From: FCB group bacterium
Lineage (GTDB): Bacteria > Zixibacteria > MSB-5A5 > GN15 > JAAZOE01
Length of the DNA: 38,084 bases
Assembly (NCBI GenBank): GCA_024231695.1
Contig: JAAEQF010000336.1
Coordinates: 1 to 38,084, forward strand
Reading direction: 5' to 3'
A model generated the notes under the pieces. It worked only from the letters and a program-made list of their open reading frames with translations. It did not search any database and was not told where the DNA came from. Made by a program: the position numbers and the translations under genes. Of the stretch, positions 25,413-34,128 are shown one piece after another. The first letter of the stretch is position 1; each line of letters opens with the position of its first letter.

Positions 25413-25434
25413 GATCCTGATATTTGGCAGGATC
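25413..25434. other. Small hairpin in 25389-25799 gap
   Basis: GATCCTG and CAGGATC form a 7-bp stem about 25 bp after the lipoprotein stop. A G-rich run lies near 25566. No convincing gene is seen in the 411-bp gap; the open frame 25424-25696 has no family resemblance or ribosome site. Confidence 0.35.
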
Positions 25435-25747
25435 CGGGCGGACAACAAACGAAGATATCTACTTCCTTGAATCCGACAAAATTCCGTTGGCGGCTATCTT
25501 AGTCGTCATCTGGGAACCACAAAAAAAAGGAAGCTTGTCGGTCATAAAACCTCCTTGGAAACAGAGGGGGGGGTCCCCAAATCGGTTCTATTGGATGGCG
25601 ACAAACTTCCAATCAATAATACTACCAAAATGTCAAATTGTCAAGTGTTTTTGTCCGGTTGCTGGGCAAAAAATATTCACTACGTCAAGCCAGTAGCGGG
25701 TTTACGGGCCTTCGCCGATTTCCAATAAGTCGGCCGATATCAATAAA

Positions 25748-25773
25748 AAAGCCCGCCGATCCCGGCGGGCTTT
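25748..25773 (-). terminator. Bidirectional terminator
   Basis: AAAGCCCGCCG (25748-25758) and CGGCGGGCTTT (25763-25773) form an 11-bp stem with a 4-nt loop. T runs follow on the minus strand (six T) and, more weakly, on the plus strand. It lies 27 bp after the stop of the minus-strand heme-domain gene and can also serve the plus-strand operon. Confidence 0.85.
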
Positions 25774-25799
25774 GAAATTTAATCTCTTTCGATTAGGAA

Positions 25800-26858
25800 T
25801 CAGGGCATGAAAACCAGCGGGAACGGCTGGCGTCCGTGATGTTTTATGCCCGAATTATTGGTAATTCCGATACTGATCATGACCGAATCGAGCGTAGTGA
25901 AATCGAATTCAATATCGCCGGCATCACCAGTATCGAAACGGCGGCAGAAAACTACAGTCCAGGCCGAACCGTCATAGTCGGAGACGGTCTCAACATCCCA
26001 GCGTGAGCCGTCAGCTCCGGTGAGGTTATAGAGAACATAACCGGGAACGGGCAATGCCGTCGGAGGTTGATCGACGTAGAAAATCATCCAGTCATTAGAA
26101 TTAACAAAATCCACCCATTCGCCTTCAAGCAGGCCGGTAGTAGTGTCGCCGGGTCCGCCAGGGGCCATATACCGGGGTTGATTTCCCGGCCATTCCTTGA
26201 AATTCCGAAAATAGAGGCTGTCGCCGATTTGATCCTGAGGATCACCGGAGATCATCGTAGTTGTCATATGCATATCGTCGGCCAGCCCGACCAGACCGGT
26301 GCGATGGGCTTTCCATTGCCAGATATCCGCATTGGCGCCGGCGCTGTACATTTTCCGGCCGGCGGCCGAGGAGGCTGCATGGCAGAACTGGGCACAATCG
26401 GCTCCGCCTGTTCCGCCGTTATCGAACATGATATAAAATCGGTCTTCATTCCTAAAAACCGTATCCTCATTATTAATGACCCATTGAACCTGATTATTGA
26501 TCCAAGACCCGTGGATTTCGCCGAAACGGTTATCCTGATCGTTGTCACTCCACTTGGCCCAGATATAAAGCAGGGTATCATCGGCCACCAGTGCTTTCAT
26601 TTGAACCGTCTTTTCGCTGGTGAGGTCATTGGCGATGTAATCGATATCGGTACCTATGGTAATCTGAGCAGCCTCGAGGGAATCCCATATGGCGGAATTA
26701 ACCGAACCAAGCCCCGGGTTCTGATGAGCCTCGACTTCCACCCTCGTCGGTGCCGGCGGAGGGGGATCGATGCCATTATCGCCGTCGTCAGAACTGCAGC
26801 TTAGATAAAATAGCGGCAGAGTCAGAATCAGCAGAATTGAAAATAATGAACGCAACAT
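25800..26858 (-). CDS. Ethylbenzene-dehydrogenase-type heme-binding lipoprotein
   Basis: This 352-residue protein has a lipobox FYLSC (cysteine 21), a short linker, then a domain resembling the gamma subunit of ethylbenzene dehydrogenase and DMSO-reductase-family heme subunits (EB_dh, PF09459): WDSLEAAQITIG near the start, LYIWAKWSDNDQD, a central region with YSAGANADIWQWKAHRTG and the C-terminal NNSGIKHHGRQPF. It also carries C155-A-Q-F-C159-H160, a CxxxCH motif, which could bind heme c or simply be a domain cysteine pair. No catalytic molybdenum subunit is adjacent. It may transfer electrons at the outer face of the membrane; this is inferred. Confidence 0.8.
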   Translation of the reverse strand: MLRSLFSILLILTLPLFYLSCSSDDGDNGIDPPPPAPTRVEVEAHQNPGLGSVNSAIWDSLEAAQITIGTDIDYIANDLTSEKTVQMKALVADDTLLYIWAKWSDNDQDNRFGEIHGSWINNQVQWVINNEDTVFRNEDRFYIMFDNGGTGGADCAQFCHAASSAAGRKMYSAGANADIWQWKAHRTGLVGLADDMHMTTTMISGDPQDQIGDSLYFRNFKEWPGNQPRYMAPGGPGDTTTGLLEGEWVDFVNSNDWMIFYVDQPPTALPVPGYVLYNLTGADGSRWDVETVSDYDGSAWTVVFCRRFDTGDAGDIEFDFTTLDSVMISIGITNNSGIKHHGRQPFPLVFMP

Positions 26859-26899
26859 TGGGGGTCCTCCCGGTTAATGGGAATATTTTTCCATATTAT

Positions 26900-26928
26900 A
26901 ATAAACAGCACTGTCTCGGTTTTGTCAA
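26900..26928 (-). promoter_or_regulatory. Candidate promoter for the heme-domain lipoprotein
   Basis: On the minus strand TTGACA (26923-26928), 17-nt spacer and TTTATT (26900-26905) lie 41 bp before the ATG. The -35 overlaps the end of the upstream phosphatase gene. Confidence 0.4.
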
Positions 26929-28700
26929 GCAGATGCGGCCGGTCTTTTCAGGATGATCAGGGTCAGATCGTCCATGAAAATGCCACTGTGAGAAAAAGCC
27001 CTGACCGATTCGATAATTTTTGCGCCGATCTCTGCTGCGCTAAGATGACGATAGCGTGTGATTGTTTCAATCAGACGATCGGTTTCATACTGCTCCTCGC
27101 GTGCATTTTCCGCTTCGGTGACGCCATCGGTGAAGAGACAGAGGATATCGCCGTCGTTGAAATAGATTGGGCGTTCCTCGTATTTGGAGTCTGGTCGGAT
27201 ACCGAGGATAATCCCGCCTTCACCCAGTTCCTCCACGCTATTATCGGCCCGGAGAATGAGCCCCGGATTATGCCCGCAATTGGAAAATGTAAAAATGGCA
27301 TTTTTGGCGTCAAGTACGCCATAGATGGCGGTTACGAAATTCTCTGGTTCCAGCGATTCGCAGAGCAGGTTATTGACTTTGCGACAAATCGTCCGGATGG
27401 CGTAATTGTTCCTGATTTCGGCGATCAAAGAGGCTCTGAACGAAGCCATAATCAGTGAAGCCGGGATACCTTTGCCGGAGACATCGGCGATGGCAATACC
27501 CACCTGATTTTCGACGATCTGAATGAAATCGTAATAGTCGCCGCCGACCTCGCCCGAAGGAATATTGGCGCCCCAAAGGTCGAAATTACGGAGGGACGGG
27601 ACCGTATTCGGCAGAAAGGTATTCTGAATGGCTCGGGCGATGGAAAGTTGTTCATCCATTTTTTTCTGGTCGAGCATGAATTTGTGCATGCGCGCCCGTT
27701 CGATGGATATGGCCGCCTGTGAGGCAAAGGCGGATAGAATTTCCTGGTCCTCGCCGGAAAAGGCGTCCAGATAATCATGTTCCAGATTCAGAGCGCCGAT
27801 CATTTTGCCGTCGGAGAGGATCGGGACCACAATTTCCGATCGGGTTTCGTGGCGGGCTGTTATATACCGGTCGTCTTTGGAAGTGTCGGGTACAACCTGA
27901 GCCTCACCCGTGCGGGCGACATCGCCGACGATGCCCTCGCCGATTTTAAGATGCAAATCGGCCTTTACCGCCGAATCGTAGCCAACCGAGGTTATCGTAT
28001 CGACCGCGCCGGATTTGTCATCGATCAAATAAACGCTGCCGGCGGTAAAATCGACCACTTTCTTCAGGGCGGTCAGGATATTGTGCAGAACTTCGTCAAG
28101 GGTCAACGAATGCGATAATTGCTTGGAAACCTCGTAGAGAGTCGTCCGCTGAAGCGCCAGAGAGCGGGCGTTGCGGTACAAAAAGGCATTATGAATGGCC
28201 ACGGCTATTTGATCGGATAGCAGGTCGAAAGTTTCCAGATCGGTCTGATCGAACTGCCCGGTGGTTTTGTTGATGGCCTCAATGACGCCAAAGAATTCAC
28301 CCCGTAACATCAGCGGATAACAGATCAGGGAGTGGAATTCGACCCCCTGTTCATCGGTGATTTCAGGATTATAGCGGCTGTCGACCATGGGATCGTTGGT
28401 CAAAACCGGTTGATTGTTTTTGGCCACCCAGCCGACAAAACCCTGATCGAGTTTGATCGACATCACCGTTGGTTCTTGATCGCCGGAATAGAAGCGAACG
28501 CGAAGTTCTTCTTCGGCCCGGTTATACCGATAAACCAAAGCGGCTTCGGCGTCAACAGCCCGGGTCACCAATTTGAGGACGTTTTTCAGAAGTTCTTCGT
28601 ACTCAATGGTCGAATTGAGCAGATGAGCGGCCTCGGTCATAATTTCAAGCCTTCGCCGCGCCGTCTCGGGGTTGTGGTTACTGTCGTATTTCTCCATCAT
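26925..28700 (-). CDS. GAF-GAF-SpoIIE PP2C-type phosphatase
   Basis: This 591-residue protein has two GAF sensor domains (about 22-180 and 195-345) and a C-terminal SpoIIE/RsbU PP2C phosphatase (about 370-585). Phosphatase motifs are visible: GEVGGDYYDF, ADVSGKGIPASL, FSNCGHNPG, FTDGVTEAEN and MDDLTLIIL, with the metal-binding aspartates intact. Such proteins dephosphorylate anti-anti-sigma factors in partner-switching pathways in response to small ligands. No signal peptide, so cytoplasmic. Start could be ATG 28700 or 28697; the ribosome site is weak. No anti-sigma or STAS gene is adjacent, so the partner is unknown. Confidence 0.93.
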   Translation of the reverse strand: MMEKYDSNHNPETARRRLEIMTEAAHLLNSTIEYEELLKNVLKLVTRAVDAEAALVYRYNRAEEELRVRFYSGDQEPTVMSIKLDQGFVGWVAKNNQPVLTNDPMVDSRYNPEITDEQGVEFHSLICYPLMLRGEFFGVIEAINKTTGQFDQTDLETFDLLSDQIAVAIHNAFLYRNARSLALQRTTLYEVSKQLSHSLTLDEVLHNILTALKKVVDFTAGSVYLIDDKSGAVDTITSVGYDSAVKADLHLKIGEGIVGDVARTGEAQVVPDTSKDDRYITARHETRSEIVVPILSDGKMIGALNLEHDYLDAFSGEDQEILSAFASQAAISIERARMHKFMLDQKKMDEQLSIARAIQNTFLPNTVPSLRNFDLWGANIPSGEVGGDYYDFIQIVENQVGIAIADVSGKGIPASLIMASFRASLIAEIRNNYAIRTICRKVNNLLCESLEPENFVTAIYGVLDAKNAIFTFSNCGHNPGLILRADNSVEELGEGGIILGIRPDSKYEERPIYFNDGDILCLFTDGVTEAENAREEQYETDRLIETITRYRHLSAAEIGAKIIESVRAFSHSGIFMDDLTLIILKRPAASA

Positions 28701-28761
28701 GGTGAAAGCAATGTAGGCAATCGGCCGAATTTGTCAAGGGGGGTATTAATCCCTTTTCCGC

Positions 28762-28840
28762 TGTCGCGTGGATGAGTAATTTCTGTAGTGAGGCCGAAGG
28801 CCGAACCGAAAACAGACTCCGCCTGGCTGTCGTGTGGATG
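28762..28840. repeat. Short direct repeats in repeat-rich intergenic block
   Basis: CTGTCGCGTGGATGA (28762-28776) recurs as CTGTCGTGTGGATGA (28826-28840) with one difference. The CGCGTGGATGAC element also matches 172-183 in reverse complement, linking this block to the repeat at the window start. Confidence 0.55.
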
Positions 28841-28858
28841 ACCTGAAATTGAGTGACG

Positions 28859-28884
28859 GGGTGCCCCACAGCTTGCTGTGGGTT
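28859..28884. repeat. Palindromic dispersed repeat, copy 2
   Basis: Exact reverse complement of 103-128 over 26 bp, with the same palindromic core. It lies in the 28701-28939 gap, which contains no gene. Confidence 0.7.
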
Positions 28885-28939
28885 AGTTGGTGGCGGAGCC
28901 ACATCATCCAGGCGACAGCCTAAAACAGGCTCTGCTTGG

Positions 28940-29311
28940 CTACTTCTTCTTACTTTCCTCGGCGACCTTTTTGGCCTCGTTCTCGGCCCGTAGTTTTTCA
29001 ATGGCGGCAACGACGTCATCCTCCCAGGGGAATTTTTCATCTTTGTCAGGATCATATGGTGGTAGGTCGGGTATATCTACGCCGAGTTGCTCCAGCAGGG
29101 CGCGGGTTTTATTCAGTTCGTAGCGATGGACGTAGGGTTCGCCGTCGGCCCAGGCCCATTCGTAGGCGGCAAGCGCATGCCTTTTTGCCTGCTTGTGGTC
29201 ACCAATGGCGAGCCACAGTTCAGCGAGGGCGCGGTTAGAGGGCTTTTTGATTTTGGCGAGTCGCTCGGCCTCTTGGTGCGGATCCGTAAGTTGATCGAGA
29301 TGTAACTTCAC
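28940..29311 (-). pseudogene. TPR-like gene fragment
   Basis: This 123-residue frame is helix-rich (RALAELWLAIGDHKQAKRHALAAYEWAWADG), resembling two tetratricopeptide-like repeats, followed by DLPPYDPDK and a charged K/E tail. The start would be GTG 29311 without a clear ribosome site. The frame stays open upstream into the antisense of the neighbouring kinase gene, so the natural N-terminus seems lost. It abuts the truncated histidine kinase head to head within a few bases, and palindromic repeats lie downstream. I read it as the C-terminal remnant of a larger protein, though a short intact gene cannot be excluded. Confidence 0.5.
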
Positions 29312-30379
29312 GAAGACAGTCCATTGAGAAAACAGGTACAGAAAATGGCCAATTCCGCCGAAGGCGCGGCTGAAGTAGTCCAGGATTTGCTGACTCTGGC
29401 GCGACGCGGTCGTTACAATATGATAAAAACCAACTTGAACAAAGTTGTTGAATCTTACCTGGAAACGCCCAGTTTTGAAAAATTACAGAAAGACAATCCC
29501 GATGTGCATTTGGATATCAGACTATCCGAAAAAATGCCCATAATCAACGGTTCAACTCCACACTTGAATAAAGTAGTGATGAATTTGATCGTTAATGCTT
29601 TTGATGCCATGCCCAAAGGGGGTAATCTCCGAATAGAAACCAAGATTATGCATATCAAGAAGCTATTGGGAGGTCATGATCAAATAGATGAAGGTGAATA
29701 TGTGCTACTCAAAGTGAAAGATACCGGGACGGGTATCGCTCCAGAAGACATAGGGAAAATATTTGAGCCTTACTTCTCCAAGAAAGAGATGGGCGCCAGT
29801 GGCAGCGGTCTGGGTTTGTCCGTTGTCTATGGCGTGGTTAAAGATCATAATGGTTACTATGATATTATCTCAAAGCTCAATGAGGGAACAGAGTTTATTA
29901 TGTATTTCCCCAAAGTCACCGAGGCCGAGAGATTAACGGAACCACAGGACATCACAGACGGATCTGCCAAGGGAGAAGAGAAAGTACTGGTCGTTGACGA
30001 TGACTTTGAACAGCGAGAAATGGCGGCAGAGCTGTTGGAAAGTCTTGGATATATAGTGGATACCGTGGAGAACGGTCATAAAGCCATCGACTATCTTGAA
30101 TCGAATACTGCAGATATCGTCACTCTGGATATGATTATGGAAGATGGATTTGACGGTCTGGATACATATGTGAGAATTACCAAGATTAACTCTGAACAAA
30201 AAGCAATTATTGTGAGTGGTTATTCGGCCACCGATCGTGTTCAGAAGATGCAGGAATTGGGTGCAGGTCAGTATGTCAAAAAACCATATACCCGAGAAAC
30301 GCTGGGCATGGCCATCCGAACCGAACTCGATTGTAAATCACCTATAGATGTAAAATCTCTGGTTGAAATCGGTGGATGA
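29306..30379 (+). pseudogene. Truncated hybrid histidine kinase-receiver
   Basis: The readable frame encodes the end of a DHp helix (LHEDSPLRKQVQKM..VVQDLLTLARRG), a complete HATPase domain (N-box NLIVNAFDAMPKGG, G1 DTGTGIAPEDIG, F-box FEPYFSKKEM, G2 GSGLGLSVVYG) and a receiver domain with DDD acidic pocket (LVVDDDFEQ), phospho-acceptor aspartate in TLDMIMEDG, and K in QYVKKPYT. An in-frame stop lies at 29303-29305, so the sensor part and the H-box histidine are missing. TTG 29324 could start a shorter product of 351 residues. It cannot autophosphorylate on its own, although the receiver could still be phosphorylated in trans. Confidence 0.8.
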
Positions 30380-30405
30380 TAGGGTCGAAGGATTGATACG
30401 ACCAA

Positions 30406-30421
30406 GGGCGCTGTCGCGCCC
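30406..30421 (+). other. Small hairpin after truncated kinase
   Basis: GGGCGC and GCGCCC form a 6-bp stem with a 4-nt loop, 27 bp after the kinase stop. No T run follows, so terminator function is weakly supported. Confidence 0.3.
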
Positions 30422-30496
30422 CCGCGATGAGATCAGTTGGTTAAAATCTCAATCTGTCCACGGCTTTGAGCTTTGGCCCAGAGCCGACAAACCGTA

Positions 30497-31744
30497 TTAG
30501 TTCTTCATGGATTCGAGGAATTTCTTGTTACTCTTGGTCTTCTTGATCCGGTCGATCAAAAATTCCATTCCTTCAATCGGATTCATCTCAGCCAGGAATT
30601 TGCGCAGAATCCAGATCTTATTGAGTATTTCCGGCGGCTGCAATAGCTCTTCTTTACGGGTGGAGGATCGGTTGATATCCATAGCCGGGAAAATGCGGCG
30701 GTCAGAGATTCGCCGGTCAAGTACCATTTCCATATTGCCGGTGCCTTTGAACTCTTCAAAAATAACCTCATCCATCCTCGAACCGGTCTCAATCAGCGCC
30801 GTGGCGATAATCGTCAGCGATCCGCCTTCTTCGATATTTCGAGCCGCGCCAAAGAATCGTTTTGGTTTGTGCAGGGCGTTGGAATCGACGCCGCCGGAAA
30901 GAATTTTGCCGGAATGGGGCACTACTGCGTTATGGGCACGGGCAAGACGCGTGATCGAATCGAGCAAAATAACCACATGATGCTGATGTTCAGCCAACCG
31001 CTTGGCTTTTTCCAATACCATATCGGCTACTTGAACATGACGGTCGGCCGATTCGTCGAAAGTGGAGGAGACTACTTCGCCGTTGACATTACGTTTCATA
31101 TCCGTTACTTCTTCGGGCCGTTCGTCGATCAGTAAAACAATCAATTTGACTTCGGGATTGTTGGTGGTGATGGAGTTGGCGATTTTCTGCAAGATGATTG
31201 TTTTACCGGCTTTGGGGGGGGAGGTGATCAGGCCGCGTTGACCCTTGCCGATCGGGCACATCAGGTCGATTATCCGAGTAGTCAATTCCTCGGCATTGGT
31301 TTCCAGATCGAAAGGAACCTCGGGATAAAGCGGTGTCAAATTGTCGAACAGAGTTTTGTGTTTGGAAACCTCTGGACCTTCGGTATTGATGGCCTCAATT
31401 TTGAGCAGGGCAAAGTACCGCTCGGAATCCTTGGGCGGACGCACCTGCCCGGAGATCGTGTCGCCGGTACGCAGATCGAACCGTTTAATTTGAGATGGGG
31501 AAACATAGATGTCATCCGGGCCGGGCTGGTAATTGTAATCGGAGGAGCGAAGGAAACCGTATCCCTCATCGAGGATTTCTAAAACCCCTTCAGCGAAAAT
31601 AAGGCCGTTCTGGGCGGTTTGTGATTCCAGAACTTTGAAAATCAGTTCCGACTTGCGTAAACCGGAAACGCCTGGAATATCAAGCTCTTCGGCAATCTTG
31701 AGCAGTTCCGCAATCGTTTTGGTCTTGAGTTGGGCAATGTCCAT
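30497..31744 (-). CDS. rho: Transcription termination factor Rho
   Basis: This 415-residue RNA-dependent ATPase hexamer is near the normal length of Rho (about 419). It shows the N-terminal Rho helix bundle ([20 protein letters not shown]), the RNA-binding cold-shock-like domain ([20 protein letters not shown]), Walker [10 protein letters not shown], Walker [15 protein letters not shown] and the C-terminal [16 protein letters not shown]-type secondary RNA-binding region. It is the last gene of a minus-strand run with rsfS and the LytR_C gene. Key residues are intact. Confidence 0.98.
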   Translation of the reverse strand: MDIAQLKTKTIAELLKIAEELDIPGVSGLRKSELIFKVLESQTAQNGLIFAEGVLEILDEGYGFLRSSDYNYQPGPDDIYVSPSQIKRFDLRTGDTISGQVRPPKDSERYFALLKIEAINTEGPEVSKHKTLFDNLTPLYPEVPFDLETNAEELTTRIIDLMCPIGKGQRGLITSPPKAGKTIILQKIANSITTNNPEVKLIVLLIDERPEEVTDMKRNVNGEVVSSTFDESADRHVQVADMVLEKAKRLAEHQHHVVILLDSITRLARAHNAVVPHSGKILSGGVDSNALHKPKRFFGAARNIEEGGSLTIIATALIETGSRMDEVIFEEFKGTGNMEMVLDRRISDRRIFPAMDINRSSTRKEELLQPPEILNKIWILRKFLAEMNPIEGMEFLIDRIKKTKSNKKFLESMKN

Positions 31745-31833
31745 GTCATGTCCTTATTATTGTTTAGTCTGAAATTTCGTTTTTCGGAGGGTTCGCGTTC
31801 CCCGGAGGGCAATGGCCCGAGACGGAACCGTTA

Positions 31834-32175
31834 TTATTCCATAGTTTCAACTGGGGCGTCGCCCCAGAGCTTCTCCAACGCGTAAAATTGCCGCGCATCT
31901 TCCACAAAGACGTGTACTACAACGTCGAAATAATCCAAAAGCACCCACGCCGAACCGTCTTCACCCTCGCGGTGAGAGACACGCACCCCCTTTTCGCGTA
32001 GTCCCCTTTCAACAGCGTTGGCTATGGCCTTGGCGTGCAGATCAACTGAACCGGAGCAAATGACAAAATAATCACATACCGAGGAAATCTTCTTGAGTTT
32101 GAGGATTTTGACGTCGAACCCTTTTTTGGACAGAGCCAGCTTTCCTGCGGCGCGGGCCAGAGCAAGAGATGTCAT
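31834..32175 (-). CDS. rsfS: Ribosomal silencing factor RsfS
   Basis: This 113-residue protein matches the RsfS/DUF143 family in length and in the conserved stretches CDYFVICSG, REGEDGSAWVLLDYFDVVVHVF and YALEKLWGDAP. It binds ribosomal protein uL14 and blocks subunit joining when nutrients are short. It lies between the LytR_C gene (33 bp upstream) and rho (89 bp downstream), all on the minus strand. Confidence 0.96.
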   Translation of the reverse strand: MTSLALARAAGKLALSKKGFDVKILKLKKISSVCDYFVICSGSVDLHAKAIANAVERGLREKGVRVSHREGEDGSAWVLLDYFDVVVHVFVEDARQFYALEKLWGDAPVETME

Positions 32176-32208
32176 ATAGTAAAGTTCTTTCTGCTCCTTC
32201 GCTTGATA

Positions 32209-32727
32209 TTACTTGGTCGTTTTATCTGCATCATCCAATCCGAATATTATGCGATAATCGGTTCCTAAAACCAGAGTAGCGCCGATATCCAGATAATTAT
32301 CTTCGATTTCACGAAATGTGACCGCTTGTCCAAGTCCCAATTGTTGAGTCAGTAGTTCGGCCGCGGGACCCTCCTTGCGGGCAATTATAAATGTCTTTTC
32401 CACCCCAAAATTATCGAAATTGTCGGTGTCGATGACTCTGACCGCCAGCGGTTTGGCAACGGCCATTTCAATCTTGTTGGCCAGCTGATTGGCCAGCCCC
32501 TTTTCGCCGCAACCGTTCAGTACCTGTAAATTGAGGTAATATTCGGTTGTTTCTTTATCGCTGGAATACCCCTTGGTAATTTGGACGGTAAACGAGGCAA
32601 CATAGGCAACGACAATGACAAACAGGAATAAAATACCCAATTCCAAAAAACGCAACGGTTTTTTCTTCCGGGCGCGTTTAATTCGATAGGCGCTGTCGCC
32701 TTTGGATTTTTTTGATTTTTCGGCCAT
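32209..32727 (-). CDS. LytR C-terminal domain membrane protein
   Basis: This 172-residue protein has a basic cytoplasmic N-terminus (KKSKGDSAYRIKRARKKKPL), one membrane helix (about 30-50) and a periplasmic domain with LNGCGEKGLANQLANKIE, the signature of LytR_C (PF13399). Full-length LCP ligases attach polymers to the envelope, but the catalytic LCP domain is absent here, so this is a stand-alone LytR_C protein. It is next to rsfS, an order I believe is common in several phyla. The exact role is unknown. Confidence 0.85.
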   Translation of the reverse strand: MAEKSKKSKGDSAYRIKRARKKKPLRFLELGILFLFVIVVAYVASFTVQITKGYSSDKETTEYYLNLQVLNGCGEKGLANQLANKIEMAVAKPLAVRVIDTDNFDNFGVEKTFIIARKEGPAAELLTQQLGLGQAVTFREIEDNYLDIGATLVLGTDYRIIFGLDDADKTTK

Positions 32728-32777
32728 GAGATTAATCTTGTCTGCGGGACGTGAGGAAAACGGTTTCTGACCCTCCG

Positions 32778-33251
32778 TTATCGATTACGATACCAGTACC
32801 TCCCCGCATTATTATATCCATTGTAAGCTGGTAAGGTTTCAAAGCCGATCGACAGTGAAACATTTTTCGACGGTCTCCAGTCGAGCCATCCTGACGGCAA
32901 AAACACAGCATCATTACTAAATGACTTATCACCCCATAATGAGCCGGGATTATGCAAGATTCCGAGGTTCAGGGTCAACGTCAGTGGATCGGCCAATTTG
33001 TAGGTCATCATGTTGTTATACATACCCACCGAACCCGATTGTCCATTCCCGGAAAAAAAACTGATACTATATGCGTGAGACATATTCAAGCGAGACAAGT
33101 CGATTAAAGGCACCGAGGGTCTCCGGGAAAGCCCCAGATCGTATTCCTGAGTGATTTCTTTAATCTCTACCTGATCGGTCATCTGAGCCGTTAGAGTCAG
33201 AGGTAGAACCAGAAGGCTCAGCAAAACCAATGTTGTTCCGATATATCTCAT
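32778..33251 (-). CDS. Secreted protein of unknown function
   Basis: This 157-residue protein has a signal peptide (about 1-22, ending TLTAQ) and a beta-rich mature part (SYSISFFSGNG-like, LADPLTLTLNLGILHNPGSLWG, KNVSLSIGFETLP) that looks like half of an outer-membrane barrel or a surface protein. No family is recognised. A TTGACA promoter-like sequence lies upstream, and the gene leads the minus-strand run towards LytR_C, rsfS and rho, 50 bp before LytR_C. Confidence 0.7.
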   Translation of the reverse strand: MRYIGTTLVLLSLLVLPLTLTAQMTDQVEIKEITQEYDLGLSRRPSVPLIDLSRLNMSHAYSISFFSGNGQSGSVGMYNNMMTYKLADPLTLTLNLGILHNPGSLWGDKSFSNDAVFLPSGWLDWRPSKNVSLSIGFETLPAYNGYNNAGRYWYRNR

Positions 33252-33278
33252 TTTAGCTTCTCCCAGCAGGGAACAAGT

Positions 33279-33307
33279 AATTAACCGGTGTTAAAATAAA
33301 TTGTCAA
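33279..33307 (-). promoter_or_regulatory. Candidate promoter for the 33251 gene
   Basis: On the minus strand TTGACA (33302-33307), 17-nt spacer and TTAATT (33279-33284) lie 28 bp before ATG 33251. Confidence 0.5.
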
Positions 33308-33378
33308 CCTTTTTGGTGCCGAAGGCAGCCTTATTTAACTCTTATATTTATACGCAATTAAAAGCCCTGAGGCGCATT

Positions 33379-34128
33379 TTATCCGATTTTTTTGGCGAAA
33401 CGGTTTTCCAGATCGGCCAGTTGCTCGATGGAGTTGACTCCCAACACTTCGTCGGCGTCTTCCACCTGATAAAAAGCCGCTTTGTGACCCTTTTGCCGCA
33501 ATATCTTCATTACATCGGTTAAATAATACTCACCCTGACTATTGTCGGCCTTGATTTCACGCAAAGCCTCGAACAAGAACCGAGAAGTAAAGCAAAACGT
33601 TCCGGAATTGATCTCGCCAATCAGTTTCTCCTCGTCCGTGGCGTCCTTATGCTCGACAATAAAATCTACCAGATTGGAATCGGGAAGGCGGACAACGCGG
33701 CCATATCCTGCGGCATTAGAGGGGACTGCCGAGAGAACAGTGGCTGCCGCTTTTTCCCGATGGTGTACTTCGACCAGATTTTCAATAGTCCGGGCCGATA
33801 AAAAAGGAGCGTCCCCGGCCATGACCAAAATATCACCTTCAAAATCGGCTAATTCGTTTTCGGTGACCAGAACCGCATGACCGGTTCCATTCTGTTCAGT
33901 CTGAAGGACAAAGTCGAGCCTGTCTCCGTGATGAGCGAGAGCGCTTTTAACCAATTCGGCCTTATGGCCGACCACGACGACTATTTTACTGATCGACAAA
34001 GAGGTTACGGTTCCCAGCAGATGTTCGATCATCGGTTGCCCAAATATTTTATGCAGGACCTTGGGCTGGTCCGAGTTCATCCTTTTGCCTTTTCCGGCGG
34101 CAAGGATGATAGCGGCGATATTTTTCAT
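33379..34128 (-). CDS. GlmU-type uridylyltransferase domain, stand-alone
   Basis: This 249-residue nucleotidyltransferase matches the N-terminal half of GlmU, which makes UDP-GlcNAc from UTP and GlcNAc-1-phosphate. Motifs are LAAGKGKRMNSDQPKVLH, EQNGTGHAV, MAGDAPFLS, INSGTFCF, QGEYYLTDV and GVNSIEQL. The C-terminal left-handed beta-helix acetyltransferase domain of bifunctional GlmU is missing, so the acetylation step must come from elsewhere or the substrate differs. Its ATG overlaps the panD stop by one base (TAATG), implying coupled translation. Confidence 0.88.
   Translation of the reverse strand: MKNIAAIILAAGKGKRMNSDQPKVLHKIFGQPMIEHLLGTVTSLSISKIVVVVGHKAELVKSALAHHGDRLDFVLQTEQNGTGHAVLVTENELADFEGDILVMAGDAPFLSARTIENLVEVHHREKAAATVLSAVPSNAAGYGRVVRLPDSNLVDFIVEHKDATDEEKLIGEINSGTFCFTSRFLFEALREIKADNSQGEYYLTDVMKILRQKGHKAAFYQVEDADEVLGVNSIEQLADLENRFAKKIG

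Noticed and set aside
25459-25545. Minus-strand 28-codon frame with AAGGAGG before its ATG
   Set aside because: The ribosome site is good, but the peptide crosses an eight-T run, is very short and has no context; it could be chance.
25424-25696. 90-residue plus-strand open frame in the intergenic gap
   Set aside because: No ribosome site, low-complexity composition and no family resemblance.
26067-26804. 245-residue plus-strand open frame
   Set aside because: Antisense of the heme-domain lipoprotein; no recognisable domain.
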